A stretch of 64,000 nt of DNA from Tribonema minus (taxonomy: Eukaryota; Sar; Xanthophyceae; Tribonematales; Tribonemataceae), in assembly GCA_017506865.1 (NCBI GenBank), contig JAFCMP010000139.1, positions 62,001 through 126,000 on the forward strand, given 5' to 3'. A program made the translations under genes and the position numbers. Below the pieces are notes generated by a model that was given only the letters and a program-made list of their open reading frames with translations, was not told where the DNA came from and did no database searches. This document shows positions 1 through 13,200 of this stretch, in pieces (positions within the stretch are counted from its first letter, which is position 1; each line of letters starts with the position of its first letter).

Positions 1-1128
1 CCAAACGATCGCAATACCAAAATCATAAGTTACATACCCCGGCTTTTTCACAGGGTATTTCTCATGGTGTTGAGTCTGCAATCTCTGAAGCTTGCGTATT
101 CCTCAAACATGTGCGTATTTCTCAAAAATCTTTTTGTTCTCTTGAAAAAGCCATATACAGTCTGAACAAATATGACAAAGGTCTAGAATAGGTTTAAGAA
201 CAGAAATTCAAGCACTGTAGATGATCAGTCAAATCTCACAAATCTCCTTTAAATGCTCATAAATTCATTCATATGGGAAACGAATCAAAAGTTTGCAGAG
301 CTCTAGGTGACAGGGTGCGGACGCCTTCCACCAATAACCGTGGTCGCCGCTGCTGCCAGCAGTGCGGTCATAGGCCCAAAGCCCAGCTGGGAAAAGGCCT
401 CGGTTGAAGAGCTTTGTTTCAGAAGAAAATACTGACCGTCTATGGACTAGAAAAGTTTGTGCACCTTTTCATTGTAATTTTTTTCAACACCAAATTTTTT
501 CTTAGAATACAAACAAACAACAAAACGTGGTTTCCGAAGAAAATTGTTCATTCATAAAAATACCTTAACAGTAACTAAAAAACGAAATGTGCCCATGAAT
601 GCAATGCTCCTGCTGACAAAGCAGAACTACGGAATTCGCTGTCACCAAATATAACCAAATATTAGATATAACTATCATGCAACACGCAGACAATATCCTG
701 AACTGGGGTCAACTAATTGAAATGGATGCTTGTGATTTATTCCCAAAGCTAATTTCATGCTGCAATCTGTATATAATATGTTGATAATAAATATATAGAT
801 TTCGCTTTGGAATTCATGTGGTTTCAAACAGGTCAAAATTCTCAACTGTGAATGCATTATGTGATTGTTTTTATGATGATAACGACAGTTTGTCGCAACA
901 TGCGATACGCTCTCATCTGATAATCAGTAAAAAATGACACGTGCGCAACCTAACCCGAACATCCTCATCTCAACCCGAACATCCTCATCTCAGACTTAGC
1001 GAGTTTCGAAAATTTTTGTGCCTTAAAGGTTGTACCTGCGCTGCCGTCGGCGACTCCTAACTCCCATCAACCTTCACGTGCTCACCCAACACTTAACGCA
1101 TAGTTACCCGCTTACCCCAAATACGCAG
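1..1128. other. AT-rich non-coding stretch
   Basis: No convincing coding exon is visible. The stretch is AT-rich with many stops in all frames. It contains one copy of a dispersed repeat (282-412, listed separately) and a short direct repeat of 'caacccgaacatcctcatct' near 950-990. It may be intergenic or the 5' region of the next gene. Confidence 0.4.
282..412 (-). repeat. Dispersed repeat family R1, copy 1
   Basis: On the minus strand this segment matches 22938-23068 and 58826-58953 on the plus strand. The shared core includes 'gcgaccacggttattggtgg' followed by an aaggc tract and ends in a gagctctag-like tail. Partial ends of the same element are at about 7715-7755 and 16895-16940. No coding capacity is visible. 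The family looks like a short interspersed or miniature element; its true ends are not resolved. Confidence 0.5.
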
Positions 1129-2704
1129 GATGCTGAGCAGTGTCGTGATGGTGCGGCCCGGGAGCGGCAGCCCCCAGTTTGCCCCCGACGCGGCCCCGGA
1201 CCTGTGCATGAGCCTCCTCTGCAAGGTCAGTGCCCATCGCGAGCGCACGCGTGGTCGCTTCGCATTTGTCGCTACTTGCGCGTCGACGAGAAGGTCCTGT
1301 GCTGAGACAATTACTGTAGCTGAGTTTAGAAATTGAAGGCAGCGCATGCTCAAGCAATAAAATCCATACTTTCGGACTCTTCGAAAAAGTATATCAAGGG
1401 GAGGACCTTGGGAGGGATGTCAGTGTCAGTGCCATCAGCAACAAGCTCGACTGACTGAGTCAACACCTTTTAAGTTACCCTTGCAAGTGGCATGCACGCG
1501 ATCGGCGATGATGCGGAAGACGCGCGTGCATCCGACTCGAGTTGAGACATGTTGTAGTAGTGAGCGCAGTCCTCCAGCGTCACAAAAACATACTCTGAAG
1601 TATGCACTCAGAATATATGCTGTACGCGTTCGGCATCACCGCTCGCAGCGCGCTGATTGCAGGCTGACAAGAAGAAGCCATCGTATCGGCAGCCCACACG
1701 CCGATCCGATGAGTCACCTTGACAATGTGCACCTGGTCCATTTCTGCGTTCGTCCGGCGTGACATCCAAGACGCATGTCACTGCGCGTTTCAGCTTCCGG
1801 CCGCACACGCAGTTGTATGACAGCTACAGCAAAACACTATTTGCATCGAGCACGCTTCTGCTTCCACCCACCCGCACGAGAGAAATTCAATGAGAAGCCA
1901 CAGCATGCAACCGTTGACGCCGTCACCCCCCCCCCCCCCCCCCTTCGTGCGTACAGGACGGCTCATCCCTCGACGTCGAGGTCAACACGGTGCTCGAGCG
2001 CGACGGCATCGTGGAGGGCTTCTCCATGGCAGTGGGTGCCGTCATGCGTGCCAGCACGCCGTGACCGCGCGCGCGCCCCGCCTCGTGCGCACGCTCACTG
2101 TTACTGTAATGACCAGTGCTTCACTGAGCGCAGTGCGTTTCGCCAAAGCTACTACTAGCCTAAGGCCAGGTGCGCTTCGGCCGCGTCAGCGCGCGAAACG
2201 GCTCGCAGTGGCAAGCATTTCTCCAGTGGGCGCCGCAGCCGCAGCAACGCTGCAGACTCTGAGGTCATAGTATCTATTCGTTTGACCTGCTGGCGTAAGC
2301 CTTTTCACCCTCGCCAGTCGCTGCAGCAGCCCCCGGCCCGCTCCTATGCCAGTGGCGACTCCGGTCGGACGTCCCCTGGGTTTCGCCAGCCCGTCACGTT
2401 GTTGAAGTGATTCAATTTGTCAAAGTAACCGCGCCCCCCTCTCGTCACCGCCGTAGCAGCGTGTTCATAGGTCACCGTGGCTCAGCGTCTACCCACACCT
2501 CTGCGCCACCGCCCCGCGGGCCTGTACAAGCGCGTCAGCCCAATGGCATGTGTGTACTTCCCGTCTTCTGTTGTCGTTGTGCGCATGTGTGACTTGGCGG
2601 ACGGAAGCAGCAGTCTGAGCGGCTCGTTGTTGCAGATGCAGTACGAGTTCCGCCTGCCCGCCTCTTTGCCGGCACTGTCACACGGTGGTGTCGGTGACTT
2701 GTAA
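1129..2704 (+). CDS. Hypothetical multi-exon gene (tentative)
   Basis: Three candidate exons share compatible phase. Exon a, 1129/1130-1225, follows an acceptor 'tacgcag' and ends at a gtcagt donor; its 32 codons include VVMVRPGSGSPQFAPD and two Cys. Exon b, 1957-2031, lies behind a 17-base C tract and 'gtacag' and reads DGSSLDVEVNTVLERDGIVE, ending at gtgggt. Exon c, 2471-2704, is open to a TAA stop after MQYEFRLPASLPAL. I do not recognise the protein. The joins are inferred from phase only, the true start is unknown, and exon c could be spurious because the opposite strand is also open. Confidence is low. Confidence 0.28.
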
Positions 2705-4218
2705 ATCAATAGAATGAATTGCGTGGTGTAATTGCTACGCTACTGAGTTTTGCTGATATGCCCGTTTCCAGTCAATCATTCAATCCGATTGCCATGCTCT
2801 GGCCGCCTGATGCAGCCGTGCACTGCATGCACACATAACATATGTGCACTCCAGATAGTAAATCACAATCTTGCTTTGCGCACAGCTGACCGAGCACTCA
2901 ATCTGCCTGAACTAAGTCTTCTTGAAGAAAAGATATACGAAGTATAAGTATCACACTATAATTTTAAATAAACGTCAAGTTCAGTAAATGTAACTGTAAC
3001 AGTTACTGTACCTGCCAGTGCCTAAATTGAATATCAGAGGCTCAAGCATGCGCCCATGCGCACATGTTGTTGTATCGAGTGCCGTACAGGTACTGATATG
3101 CATCGACAACACCTGCCAGTGGGCGCATTCAAGTAACAGACTGAATTACTTCCGAGTCTAAGACTTGTACCATTATGATAATCCATACACACCATATGAT
3201 GGATTTGGAAACTTGAAGTTTTTCATTTAGTTGGAGACACAGAAATTAAAGCTTGCTCTTCCAAAGCGATGGTGTTTGATTTTTTTTAATGCATGAAATT
3301 CTGAACTTACTAATAGTCTATTAGTAACTCAAAAGCCTTTGAAGTTCAAGTTCAACTTGATGTATTACTAAACAGAGGAAGCCTACAGCCCCTAACCACG
3401 AACAGAGCGAGGCGAACTGCGGCGTGCTGGAAATGTGTTAACAATTGTCGAAGTTTTGTGGCAATTTTGGCATGTGAGCCAAAACCAGGAGCCAGCAGCC
3501 TGAGGGGGCACCGTTACAGAGGAGGCGGCCCCGAGGCAATGCATCGCGCGTGCGGGTCACACGCAGCACAGTCTCAGCCGGAGGCAGGCATGCAGCAAAC
3601 AGCCAGGGTGGCAAGTAGACTTGAAGTACGGCTTGCAGCTGCAGTGCTAGCCCAGGCAGAGATCGCTTTGATATTCAAAGTGTGCAAATCCTCAGACTCC
3701 CACCCAGGCTTTTGTGTGGCAACACAATAGCATTGCGCAGTAACAGTTGTTGCGGCCACATGATGCGTTCCCTCTGAAATTATTTTTCTCCACTTCAGAA
3801 TCTCAAGCTGCTAGTGCTCGACAGTGCTCCTACAGCATCGATTCTGTGCGCCTTGCATCGCATTCCGTCGACCATCCTCGGCTATGTAGTTCGGATAAAC
3901 TCGGCATATCTCCTACATTTCTTTTTTATTCCTGTTAGTTGGTGAGTGTGCGTTGGTGCGATGTTGGTGCGATGTGGTGCGATGCGGTGAAGGACGCGAG
4001 ACTTCGCGCGTGCGACGCAACAGGCTAAAGGCAAGACAGATGGCGCAGCCAACAAAGTTGTCGCGGAGGCAGCAATCGTGTGACAGCGCCACATGAGCCT
4101 CGGCGCTACTCAAGGGATCTCAAAATCAAGCTTTTTTGGGCAGCATCTCGATTGCCACGCCGAAAGCCGAATTTCAAAGCGGAGCCCATCGTAGTACTAC
4201 GACACGTCGAAACTGACC
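2705..4218. other. Intergenic region, no gene recognised
   Basis: AT-rich, with only short open frames. Around 3050-3130 lies a diverged copy of the gtacaggt / acacctg hairpin-type sequence also found at about 9800-9870, 15330-15375 and 33532-33601. The last few hundred bases precede the signal-peptide exon at 4219 and should contain the promoter of the PT-repeat gene. I recognise no specific promoter element. Confidence 0.35.
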
Positions 4219-4284
4219 ATGTGCCAGTGGCGTCGGCTGGCATTGTTGGTGCTGCCCTTCTTCGCGCTCGGAGCAGTGACAGAT
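4219..4284 (+). CDS. Exon 1 of PT-repeat gene: signal peptide
   Basis: ATG at 4219 opens MCQWRRLALLVLPFFALGAV, then TD, and a consensus gtgagt donor follows at 4285. Two Arg precede a hydrophobic core of about 13 residues, a classic signal peptide layout. The exon is 66 nt and ends in phase 0, matching the following exons. A second candidate exon, 4579-4641 behind 'tttacatgcag', reads NLVFVQNVRHIVKLHHPEQD, also phase 0, but its donor (gtactg) is weak. Confidence 0.55.
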
Positions 4285-7200
4285 GTGAGTCTTCAAACTT
4301 GAAAACGTGTCTGCGCTCATTGCATGAACCTACACGGTGACCTCAGCTACGAGTTGCGTGCGGGGGTGTAACAGGCATGCACTAACAGCAACTGTTGAGA
4401 AAGGCTGGCGTTACTTATTAGGATTATCCACTCAGTGATATGAGGTACTGTAGTGAAAAAAACATGCAGTGCGAAAAGCAGGCTGAGTGTGACGTGATCT
4501 GGCCCCACCAGCAGCAGATTCTGAAGCGCACTCAGACGAGGCTCACTGACAGTCTCAGACTGCCAGGTTTACATGCAGAATCTGGTTTTTGTGCAAAACG
4601 TCCGCCACATTGTCAAGCTGCACCATCCGGAACAAGACATTGTACTGTTACAGTAACTACTAGTAGACAGCCTGAGGTCAGGATGTAAATTAAAAGACTT
4701 GGACACCCGTCGGCGACCTCCCTCGGCCCGGGGGCTTTGATCACTACATTGTCAAGTCTTAGACTCAGTGCGTGCGCATGCGGGGGTGTAACAGTAAATG
4801 TTAAAGGACTTCTTTCAGGCGTTGAACTTGGTGATTAGTCCACTCAGTAATATGTCATTGAGGTTATTAACTGTAAGTTACTGTTACAGTTACTGTTACA
4901 GTAGTGACAACATGCAGCATGATCTGGCCCACCAGCAGCTGCTGCAGTGCCGCAGCTGCAGCTGCTGTGCAGCGTCACTGACAAGGTCTATAGTATACTA
5001 CAGCATACTTAGTCTACTACTAGTAGTACTACTACTAGACTAAGTGACTACTACTAGTGACTAGTAGTAGTACTAGTAGACTATAATAGTTACAAGTATA
5101 ATGTACTTCAGTATAAAACTTTGTGCAAGGTGTCGGCCACAAGCTGCACCGCCAGTGGTCCAGCCGATGATCGGAAGGCTTAGGTAGCATCGAATGGGAC
5201 GACAGCGGGTATAGGCAACTTGGAGGTTGCATGCGGATCGCGGTCAACCTGAAGGTACAGTACTGTTACGGTAGTGCAATTTGTGTAGTATTAATATATA
5301 GTATGTACTGTTTGCACCGTGCCGCTACTACTAGCCTTTTGAAAGTTACCAAGTTGAACGTCACGGTTACAGTAACTGTTACAGTAGTACGCACACTTTT
5401 TCAGTTTGCAACTTCCGGACTGTCAGGTCCAGGACCTGCGCGACGGCCAAGCACCTGACTCAGTGAGTAGTGCACTGAGTGTCGTCGCAGCCCCAGCCTG
5501 TTAGTGAGGCGGCCGGGGCCTTAACGATTTTTTAAATGTTCTATCCCTGCGAGTTGGTATCTTACTATACTTACTTGAATATCCAATTTACCTGCTGTCT
5601 TCCAAATCGGCACTGCAGCAGGAGCTGCAGCTGCTGCAGGCGAAGCGCAAGCTTTTGGACACATGCCCATTGGGCTCCGCTTGCTCGTACAACTGCGAGG
5701 ATCACTGCAAGATCGCGTGCGACAAGCTCCACATCCCCTTCAAGAGCTCGAGCCAGTGCTCGCGTGTGCAAACCAGGCGCGAGCTGATGCGCAAGCTGGC
5801 CGCAGCCCAGACGTTCCGGGTGAGTAGCATCTGAAGCCTCAAGACACACTGACTGTCGCACAAGTGACTGAATGCAGACTTGGAGTCACTGACGGTCCTC
5901 TGAGTCGTGGCTAGCAGGGATCATCCGATCAAGCGATTGTTACAGTGACTGTACTACTAGTAGCTCGAGCGTCAATGACAGTATCTGCCCTAAGTCCTTG
6001 GAGTCGCTCAGCTAATCCCTCTGAAAGCCTAAATACTGCCAGTGGAGGGGGCCTCAGGCTGGAGCAATATTAAACTTTTCAATGAACTGACAAATTGATT
6101 GTTCATCATGGCTGATTACCCGGCCTAGCCTAAGGGTTGGGTTCAGATAATCTGATCTACTACTAAGACTATCCTAAGGCGAAGCGTTACGGTAGTGGCA
6201 CTGCCTTAAACTTGAAGGGTTGGACCCACACTGGCCACGCTTGAGGAATACCTTATTCATGACCATTGTTATTTTCTGACCTCAGAACTGCAGTGCGCAT
6301 CAACGCCACCGCAGATACGCTTGCAAGTCACGCACCCTGGCGCAGCTCAGCCCCCCGGCCGGCAGCCTTGCTATGGCCCACCAGGTCTTTGAAAGTAGCC
6401 TAGACTGAGTCCAACACTCGGAGTTGCATTCTCTGACTGTTGTGGTGCCATTCTGCATGATGTGTATGCTGGTGATTATCATGATGGCAACTGCTGCGCT
6501 GCGCGCTGCCTCTGCAGACAGCAATGCCCTCAGGCTGGCCGAGCTGCGGGCCGCAGGCCCTATAGTGTCAGTTGAGGGTCGGCGGTCACTGTGACAGTCA
6601 CTCAGTCTGGCACTGTGCAAGTCTAAGGCACTCCGGGATTGATGACATTGTGAAGTAAAATAACGCCATTACGGCATCATGATGTCGTGATAGCATATGC
6701 CACTGGCATATCAGTGACGACTGCTGCACTTTGTGCCGCCGCCTGACGCAGACATGCTCGACGCCCCAGCCGTCGGCGAGCCGCGCCCTGGGTGACGAGG
6801 GTGACCACCGCGGACTGGCCGGCGCCAGGACCTCCTCGGAGACGGGCCTCTGCTGCTACTGCCACCGCGCGCCGACGCCCGCGCCCACAAGAAAACCAAC
6901 CACTAGAAAGCCAACTACACGCAAGGTACATGTTCATAAACCCAATGCCTCAGCTGGCCGACTCGGACAGATGCGCTGTTGAGCGTTCGAGGCTTGCTTC
7001 GAACTGCCTGACAGCTCTAAGTACTACTACTTGTGAGCTTCACCTGTGCAAAAGCCAAATGCGCGCAATGTACTCATCCGCCAGCCTGACTCAGAGTGTC
7101 ACAGCATCTTAGATTGCCTGATGGCATGATGATCAGTGATGTGTTGTTGAGCTGCCGCCGTGCCTGGTATCGCATCACTTGACAATGTGATTGCACACTC

Positions 7201-10200
7201 CTAACTTGAAGGCTTGTAGTTCTCACTGACAGGCCGCGGACGTGACTCTGCGGCTTGTCGTCTCACGCATCCACTAGTGTGCTGACACACCATTACGGGT
7301 GTGCTTCTGCTTTTTGCACCACCGTACAGCCGACCACACAAAAGCCCACACGCGAGCCAACTTCAAACCCGACGTCCAAGCCCACTACGCGCAAGGTGCG
7401 CTTACTTATACCGTGTGCTCCATCATGCAATGAAAATCAGCGTCACTGCAGGTATTTTTGCGCCTAGCATGAAGAGGGGGGATGGACGTGGTTTTTGTGG
7501 TGTGAGAAAAAGTGGATGCAATCAGAGACTAGCACAAAACGTAGGACGACGCTCAAGGTGCGCAACAACTGTTACAGCACGCTGCTGGTGTGCGCATCGT
7601 TGTGGTGGTCGCTTCAAACGGTGGCTGCGTGCACAAGTCTGAGCCATGATGAGCCCCGTCACATGGCCACAAGGATTGCTGGCGCTTCGTGAGCTCTGTT
7701 TATCAAAGCATCTATTTTCCGAAAAGATCACACTCAAAACTTGCGGAGCTCTAGATATTGCGTACAAGCCGAGGGCACGGGCGTAAGAATGACTTGAGTT
7801 GTTGTTTTGACGCATCAACACATTCACACGATACTTGTGGCCGCCGCGTTTCTCGTACACGTTTACTGAAGAAGTATACGAGCTGCTGAATGAGGCAAGT
7901 TGAATTCATCAAAGCCGTTGTGATACTGGTCAGCAGCTGTCGACTGGCGGGTGCGCCTCGACCACTCCATCTTTGTTTGGCAGTATATTCAAATTGTTAA
8001 TTGCATAAAAAAATTGTAGTACTGCGAAGCAGTGGTTCGATGTTCGGTGCCCCAACAATTGCTTAAGCCAAGCGGAACCACTGTTCGCGCCATCTTGTCG
8101 CGAACTGTATTGTAGGGCTTATGACAGCAGCATTTGGTTCTTATGGTGTTGTTGGCGGCAAAACGGGCGCACTGATCCACAACATGGCGGACTCCGGAAG
8201 AGTTTGCAGCACGCAAGGAGAGCGCCTTCGGGCACGGACTTAGGGAATTTAAGAGCTTCGCGGTAGCGAGGAGAAGGGGGGCACTCTCTACCTCGGAGTC
8301 CGCTTTTCAGAGGGGGCTCTGCAGCAATCATGTCCTATTTCGCTGCTCCCCAGTCTCAATGACATGGTGGAGCTCTTCAAGTGAGCTTAACGGGGGTACG
8401 GAGGAGGCCCGTCTGAGTCCTATCCATAAATATTTTATGATAGGAGTGAGTGTTTGTGCCAATGCTCCCAGCAACGCCGTGACGGCGTGCACAAGCTCAA
8501 TAGCAGCATGCGTGTTCTATACGACGTGGTGCAGCATTGGGTTTCCGCCCCTCAAGCGGGAGTAAATAAAGTACTTCAAAGTATACAACTACTGTACATG
8601 CATATACTGCGAGCGATTTGGTGCGAGTTGAGTACGCAGGGCTAGCGGCGGTGGCAAATCACTCAGAGTCGGCGGCCTAGCGCCCAACTGACTACGTCAG
8701 CTTCAAGTCACGGCGGAGCCTAGTAGTACTGTTATCATTCAGCACTTAGTCTAAGTCTTCAAGAAGTTCAGCAAGAGCTCAGAGTCTGCAACTTGAAGTG
8801 TGCGCAAGACACTGGCAGGCAATCATGTACCTTCAAGCCATAACACGGCGAACTGACCTGCCTATCGGTTGGTCATTTCCATTTCACAGCCTACCAGCAC
8901 GCCTACAGCCAAGCCAACTGCGAAGCCTACTGCCGTGCCCACGGCAGTTCCAACCTCTAAACCTACCGCCACGGTAAGTTGTCTTGTCAGACTCTTTGTG
9001 CAGCTGCTTGTACTTTTCTGATTTGAAAGGCCTGGTGGCAGCAGCGCTTACATGCTTACTGAAGACAAACATTTATTTCTTCATGATAGATTGATCATTG
9101 AACGTTTGCACCATGCTTGATGAATGGTATTGCACTACAGTAGATAGGCAAATACATACTATTATACAAGCATAAAGTGGCGTCCATGCGATTTGGTCTG
9201 GGGCTGAGAAGGACTAGCAGTGGTGCAATCTGACTCAGAGCCCTCACATACCGTGGAGTGTCAAGTCCTCTCTCTGAGCCAGCGAGCCCGCTACTGAACC
9301 GATTGCGGAAGCAACTCCGCTATAGGCCGAAGACTGGTACATATCTGGTGGCAGAAGCCAGCAATACAGCCAGTGTGGTGTTGGGCATTGCGACATGATG
9401 TAAATTATATTTATGGAATCCGCCTTAAAGTTTCCGGAGCCATGAAGAGCAGTCACCATGATGGACCTATCTATTTGGTGTTGTGACACGACCTAGGTGG
9501 AGCTGTTGATGAAGTAAGGTTGCGTAACGGCTGGTACGCGACATGCCTTTTGTGCTATACCTAAGATTATCATACCCAACACTATGATTCCTGCCAGTGA
9601 TAGGACTGCTCTCCACTGCCTTTGACTGCTGGCTATGGTCTCATTTGATATGGGCTTGCACGCAGCACATGGGCATGTGGAATAATTGAATTAATTATTG
9701 AGGTCTCAGGAGTCGTAAGGTGTGTAGTTTCTAGCAGTAGAGACTCTGGCATCAGAACAACACAGCAGTGAGGCAGCTCAATGACATACTTGATATGATG
9801 TCGTACAGGTACCGAGACACGTGCATAACACATGTGTCGACAACACCTGGACGCACATTGGCGCCATGCGTCGCACGTCAAGTGCATTAAATTCTGCTCA
9901 TTCAACAATTTGAAAGTAAAAGCCTTTATGCCAGTGGCTGACAATTGCTTAAGCCCATGGCAACATTCAAAGTTTACGGTAGCCAGAGCCTTAGGCTAGC
10001 GCCCAACTGACTGCCTGAACTCGAAGTCACGGCAGACTCTGAGCCTACTGACATCATGCAGCACTTCGGCAGCAGATCTGGAAGCGTGCGCAACACGATA
10101 CTGTCGGACAGGCCGGCAATTATATATACCTTCAACATGTTGATAAACTACTAGAAAAAAAATGCCAGCACTGTGCTCTCGAATTCTACAGGACAGGGGC

Positions 10201-13200
10201 AGCTCACACACTGTCAAGGAGATCATGACGTCACTTAGACTCGACTCAAAAATGCCGGCCAAATGGAATGCTATTCGATCATTCTACACGAACATGACAC
10301 TCTTAACAGTGTACCACTTCAAAGTACTTGTCAATGACCACTCTCTTTAAAAAATGAGTAGCCCTCGTTCTTTTAAATTAGTTGCTCGACCCGTCTTGTC
10401 TGTGATACATGATGTACCTGCAGTCATATCATATCGTGGTGTTGGGCACACCACATGAACCGGCCTTCAACATTGCCGCAACCTCTCATTTCGAAGTCAG
10501 CAACCAATTATGGCTGACAGTTGCTTAAGCCCATGGCAACATGTACGGTGGCCTGAGCCTAGCGCTCAACTGACTGCCTGAACCCTACTAGTAAGTCATG
10601 GCGGAATCATTAGCCTCTCAGCAACTTATTGAACAGCTCTGCAAGCGTGCGGAAGCCAACAAGCAGGCAATCATGTGCCTTCAAGCCACAACATGGTTAA
10701 CTAACCTGCTCATCGGCTGGTCAATGACATTTCCATCATGATTTTACAGCCCACCAGCACGCCCACATCCAACCCAACTGCGAAGCCTACTGCCGTGCCC
10801 ACGGCGCATCCAACCTCTAAGCCTACAGCCACGGTAAGCTGCTTTGTCGGACACTTCAAACTTTCAGCAGCCGCTTGCCAGTTGGAAAGACCTGAAGGCA
10901 GCTGCTGGTGCTCACTTGGCATGCTTACTTTGCAGAAAATTGCCCAATGGCATGCCCAAGTTGATTATCACAATGGTTGCAGCATGGCTATAGTATTGTA
11001 CTAGTAGTACTACATGCAAGCATAAGCTGGCGTGCATGCAATCACTGATAGCCTGAGGGCTGCCAGTGGCCAACTGCCAGGGGTGCCTGAGTACGCACTG
11101 GCAGGCTAGTAGCAGTGGTGGCAAGTTACTCAGTCTGTGACAGTGAGAGTTCTCATGGTGCACATTCCTTGGAGTGTCAAGTCCTATGAGTCACTAAGCC
11201 CACTGCTGAACCGACTGCAAAAGCAATCACCATGACCTGGAGACTTGTACATTTGATAAACCAGGTGAATCACGTGCACTTGTAAATTTATAGTACACTC
11301 CATATGTGTACCACAGTGACTCAGACTCTAGTGGAGTAGAGTCACTGGTAGTAGAGTGGATAGTTACTGTAGAACAAGGCACTAAATTTTTACACAACAA
11401 GCCTTAGGGCAGCTCACACATTGTCAACGACTTTCATTTGGACTCGACTAATAATTGCCTGCCAACAGGTGGACGCATTGTCAACGACTTTCATTTGGAC
11501 TCGACTAATAATTGCCTGCCAACAGGTGGTCCAGGAGTGCCTCTCGATCATTCTACACAAAAATGCAGCTCTCAACTGACAGTCTGTGTACCATTCGACT
11601 AAATTAAATCTTGTTCATAATAATGAGTAGCAATTGTTCTCTGACTAGTCACATAGAATGCTCTACTTGTCCCACCTGTGATACAGTCAAATTGTGGTTT
11701 TGGGCGTACAACATGAACCGACCTTCTGGGCCATGCAGAGCAGTCACTCACATTGACTGATGCAGCGCTATGCGCCACATGTCATTGACAAGTGCACCAA
11801 ACCAGCCTGTGTTGCAGCCAAAACCCATTGATGGTCATAATGGGTGACAATCTTGATGGCTCAAGCCCATGGCCACATTTACGGCCAGAGCCAGGCCCTG
11901 CAGCAACAGTTACTGACTGCCTGAACGCAGGGCCTACTAGTACAAGGAAGTCATGGCGGACCCTACTGACATCAATCAGCACTTCAGCAACAGCTCTGCA
12001 AGCGTGCGCAAGACGATCGTTAACAGGCAGGCAATGATTATCGTACTTGCAACCCACAACATGCCAGTGGTGAACTGACTGCCTATCGGTTGGTCTTTTC
12101 TATGTCACAGCCTACCAGCACGCCCACAGCCAATCCAACTGCGAAGCCTACTGCTGCGCCCACGGCCAATCCAACCTCTAAGCCTACCGCCAGGGTGAGT
12201 TGACTTGTAGGACTCTTTGAGCAGCATTACATACACAGTTCAACAGGAAAGGCCTGGTGGCAGCAGTGCTCATCTGCTTACTGAAAGCAGACTGCCAAAT
12301 GTATGAATTGGTCATTACAATGTGTGCAGTATGTTTTTTCATGAATATATTGTACTGCTTCAAGTATACTATCATGTCCTGGTGTGCGTGCAATACGGTA
12401 TGGGGCTTGTCAATGAGTACTTCGCAGGGCTATGTAGCGGTGGTGGCAAGTGACGCAGAGTCCTCACACGCCGTGGAGTGTCAACTCCTCTGAGTCAGCT
12501 GACTTAGAGCCCGCTCCTGCACCGATTGCGCAAGCAATCACTATGACCTGGAGACTTGTAATCTGGTGGTGTAGTACTTGAAAATGTGGAGTATATTTCA
12601 ACATGTAAAGCATACTCTTAGACTAGTGCTACTATTAGGGTAGTAGAGTGAATTAGAGTGAAAGCACTCGAATTTGATGCAAGAGTAAAGGGCAGCTCAC
12701 ACACGGACTTGTAACTTAAGTAACAATTGTACTCGACCCAAAGATGGCCTGCCAACTGGAGTGCTATTTGAACAATTTGTGAACACAAAAATGTAATCCT
12801 CAACAGTGTACTTTGCGACTAGTCTTAGACTTGTTGAAAATCATGAGTGACAATTGTTCTCTAGATATTCTGCAGTTACTGTAACTCGTCTTGCTTGTGA
12901 TACTATATCAGTCATGTCGTGGTGCTGAGCACGCCACATACTATAGTACACCGCCTTTCCGGACCACAACGAGTATGGACCAACTTAGTAAGTCAAGTGC
13001 ATTTGCAGTTTTGTAGTCAGGCGTCATTTGTGGCTGACAATTGCGCAAGCCCATGGCAATATTTACTGTGGACAGTGCCTACTTGCGCCGAATTGACTGG
13101 CAGACTGCCTGACTTCAAGTCATGCAAAGCCCATCAGCAGCACTTCAGCAACAGCTCTGCGAGCGTGCGCACGACAACTTGTTGAACAGGCAGGCGATCG

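Noticed and set aside
5035-5258. Candidate exon reading IEWDDSGYRQLGGCMRIAVN before gtacag
   Set aside because: Protein-like, but no acceptor gives the phase needed to join neighbouring exons, so it is not listed as an exon of the PT gene.
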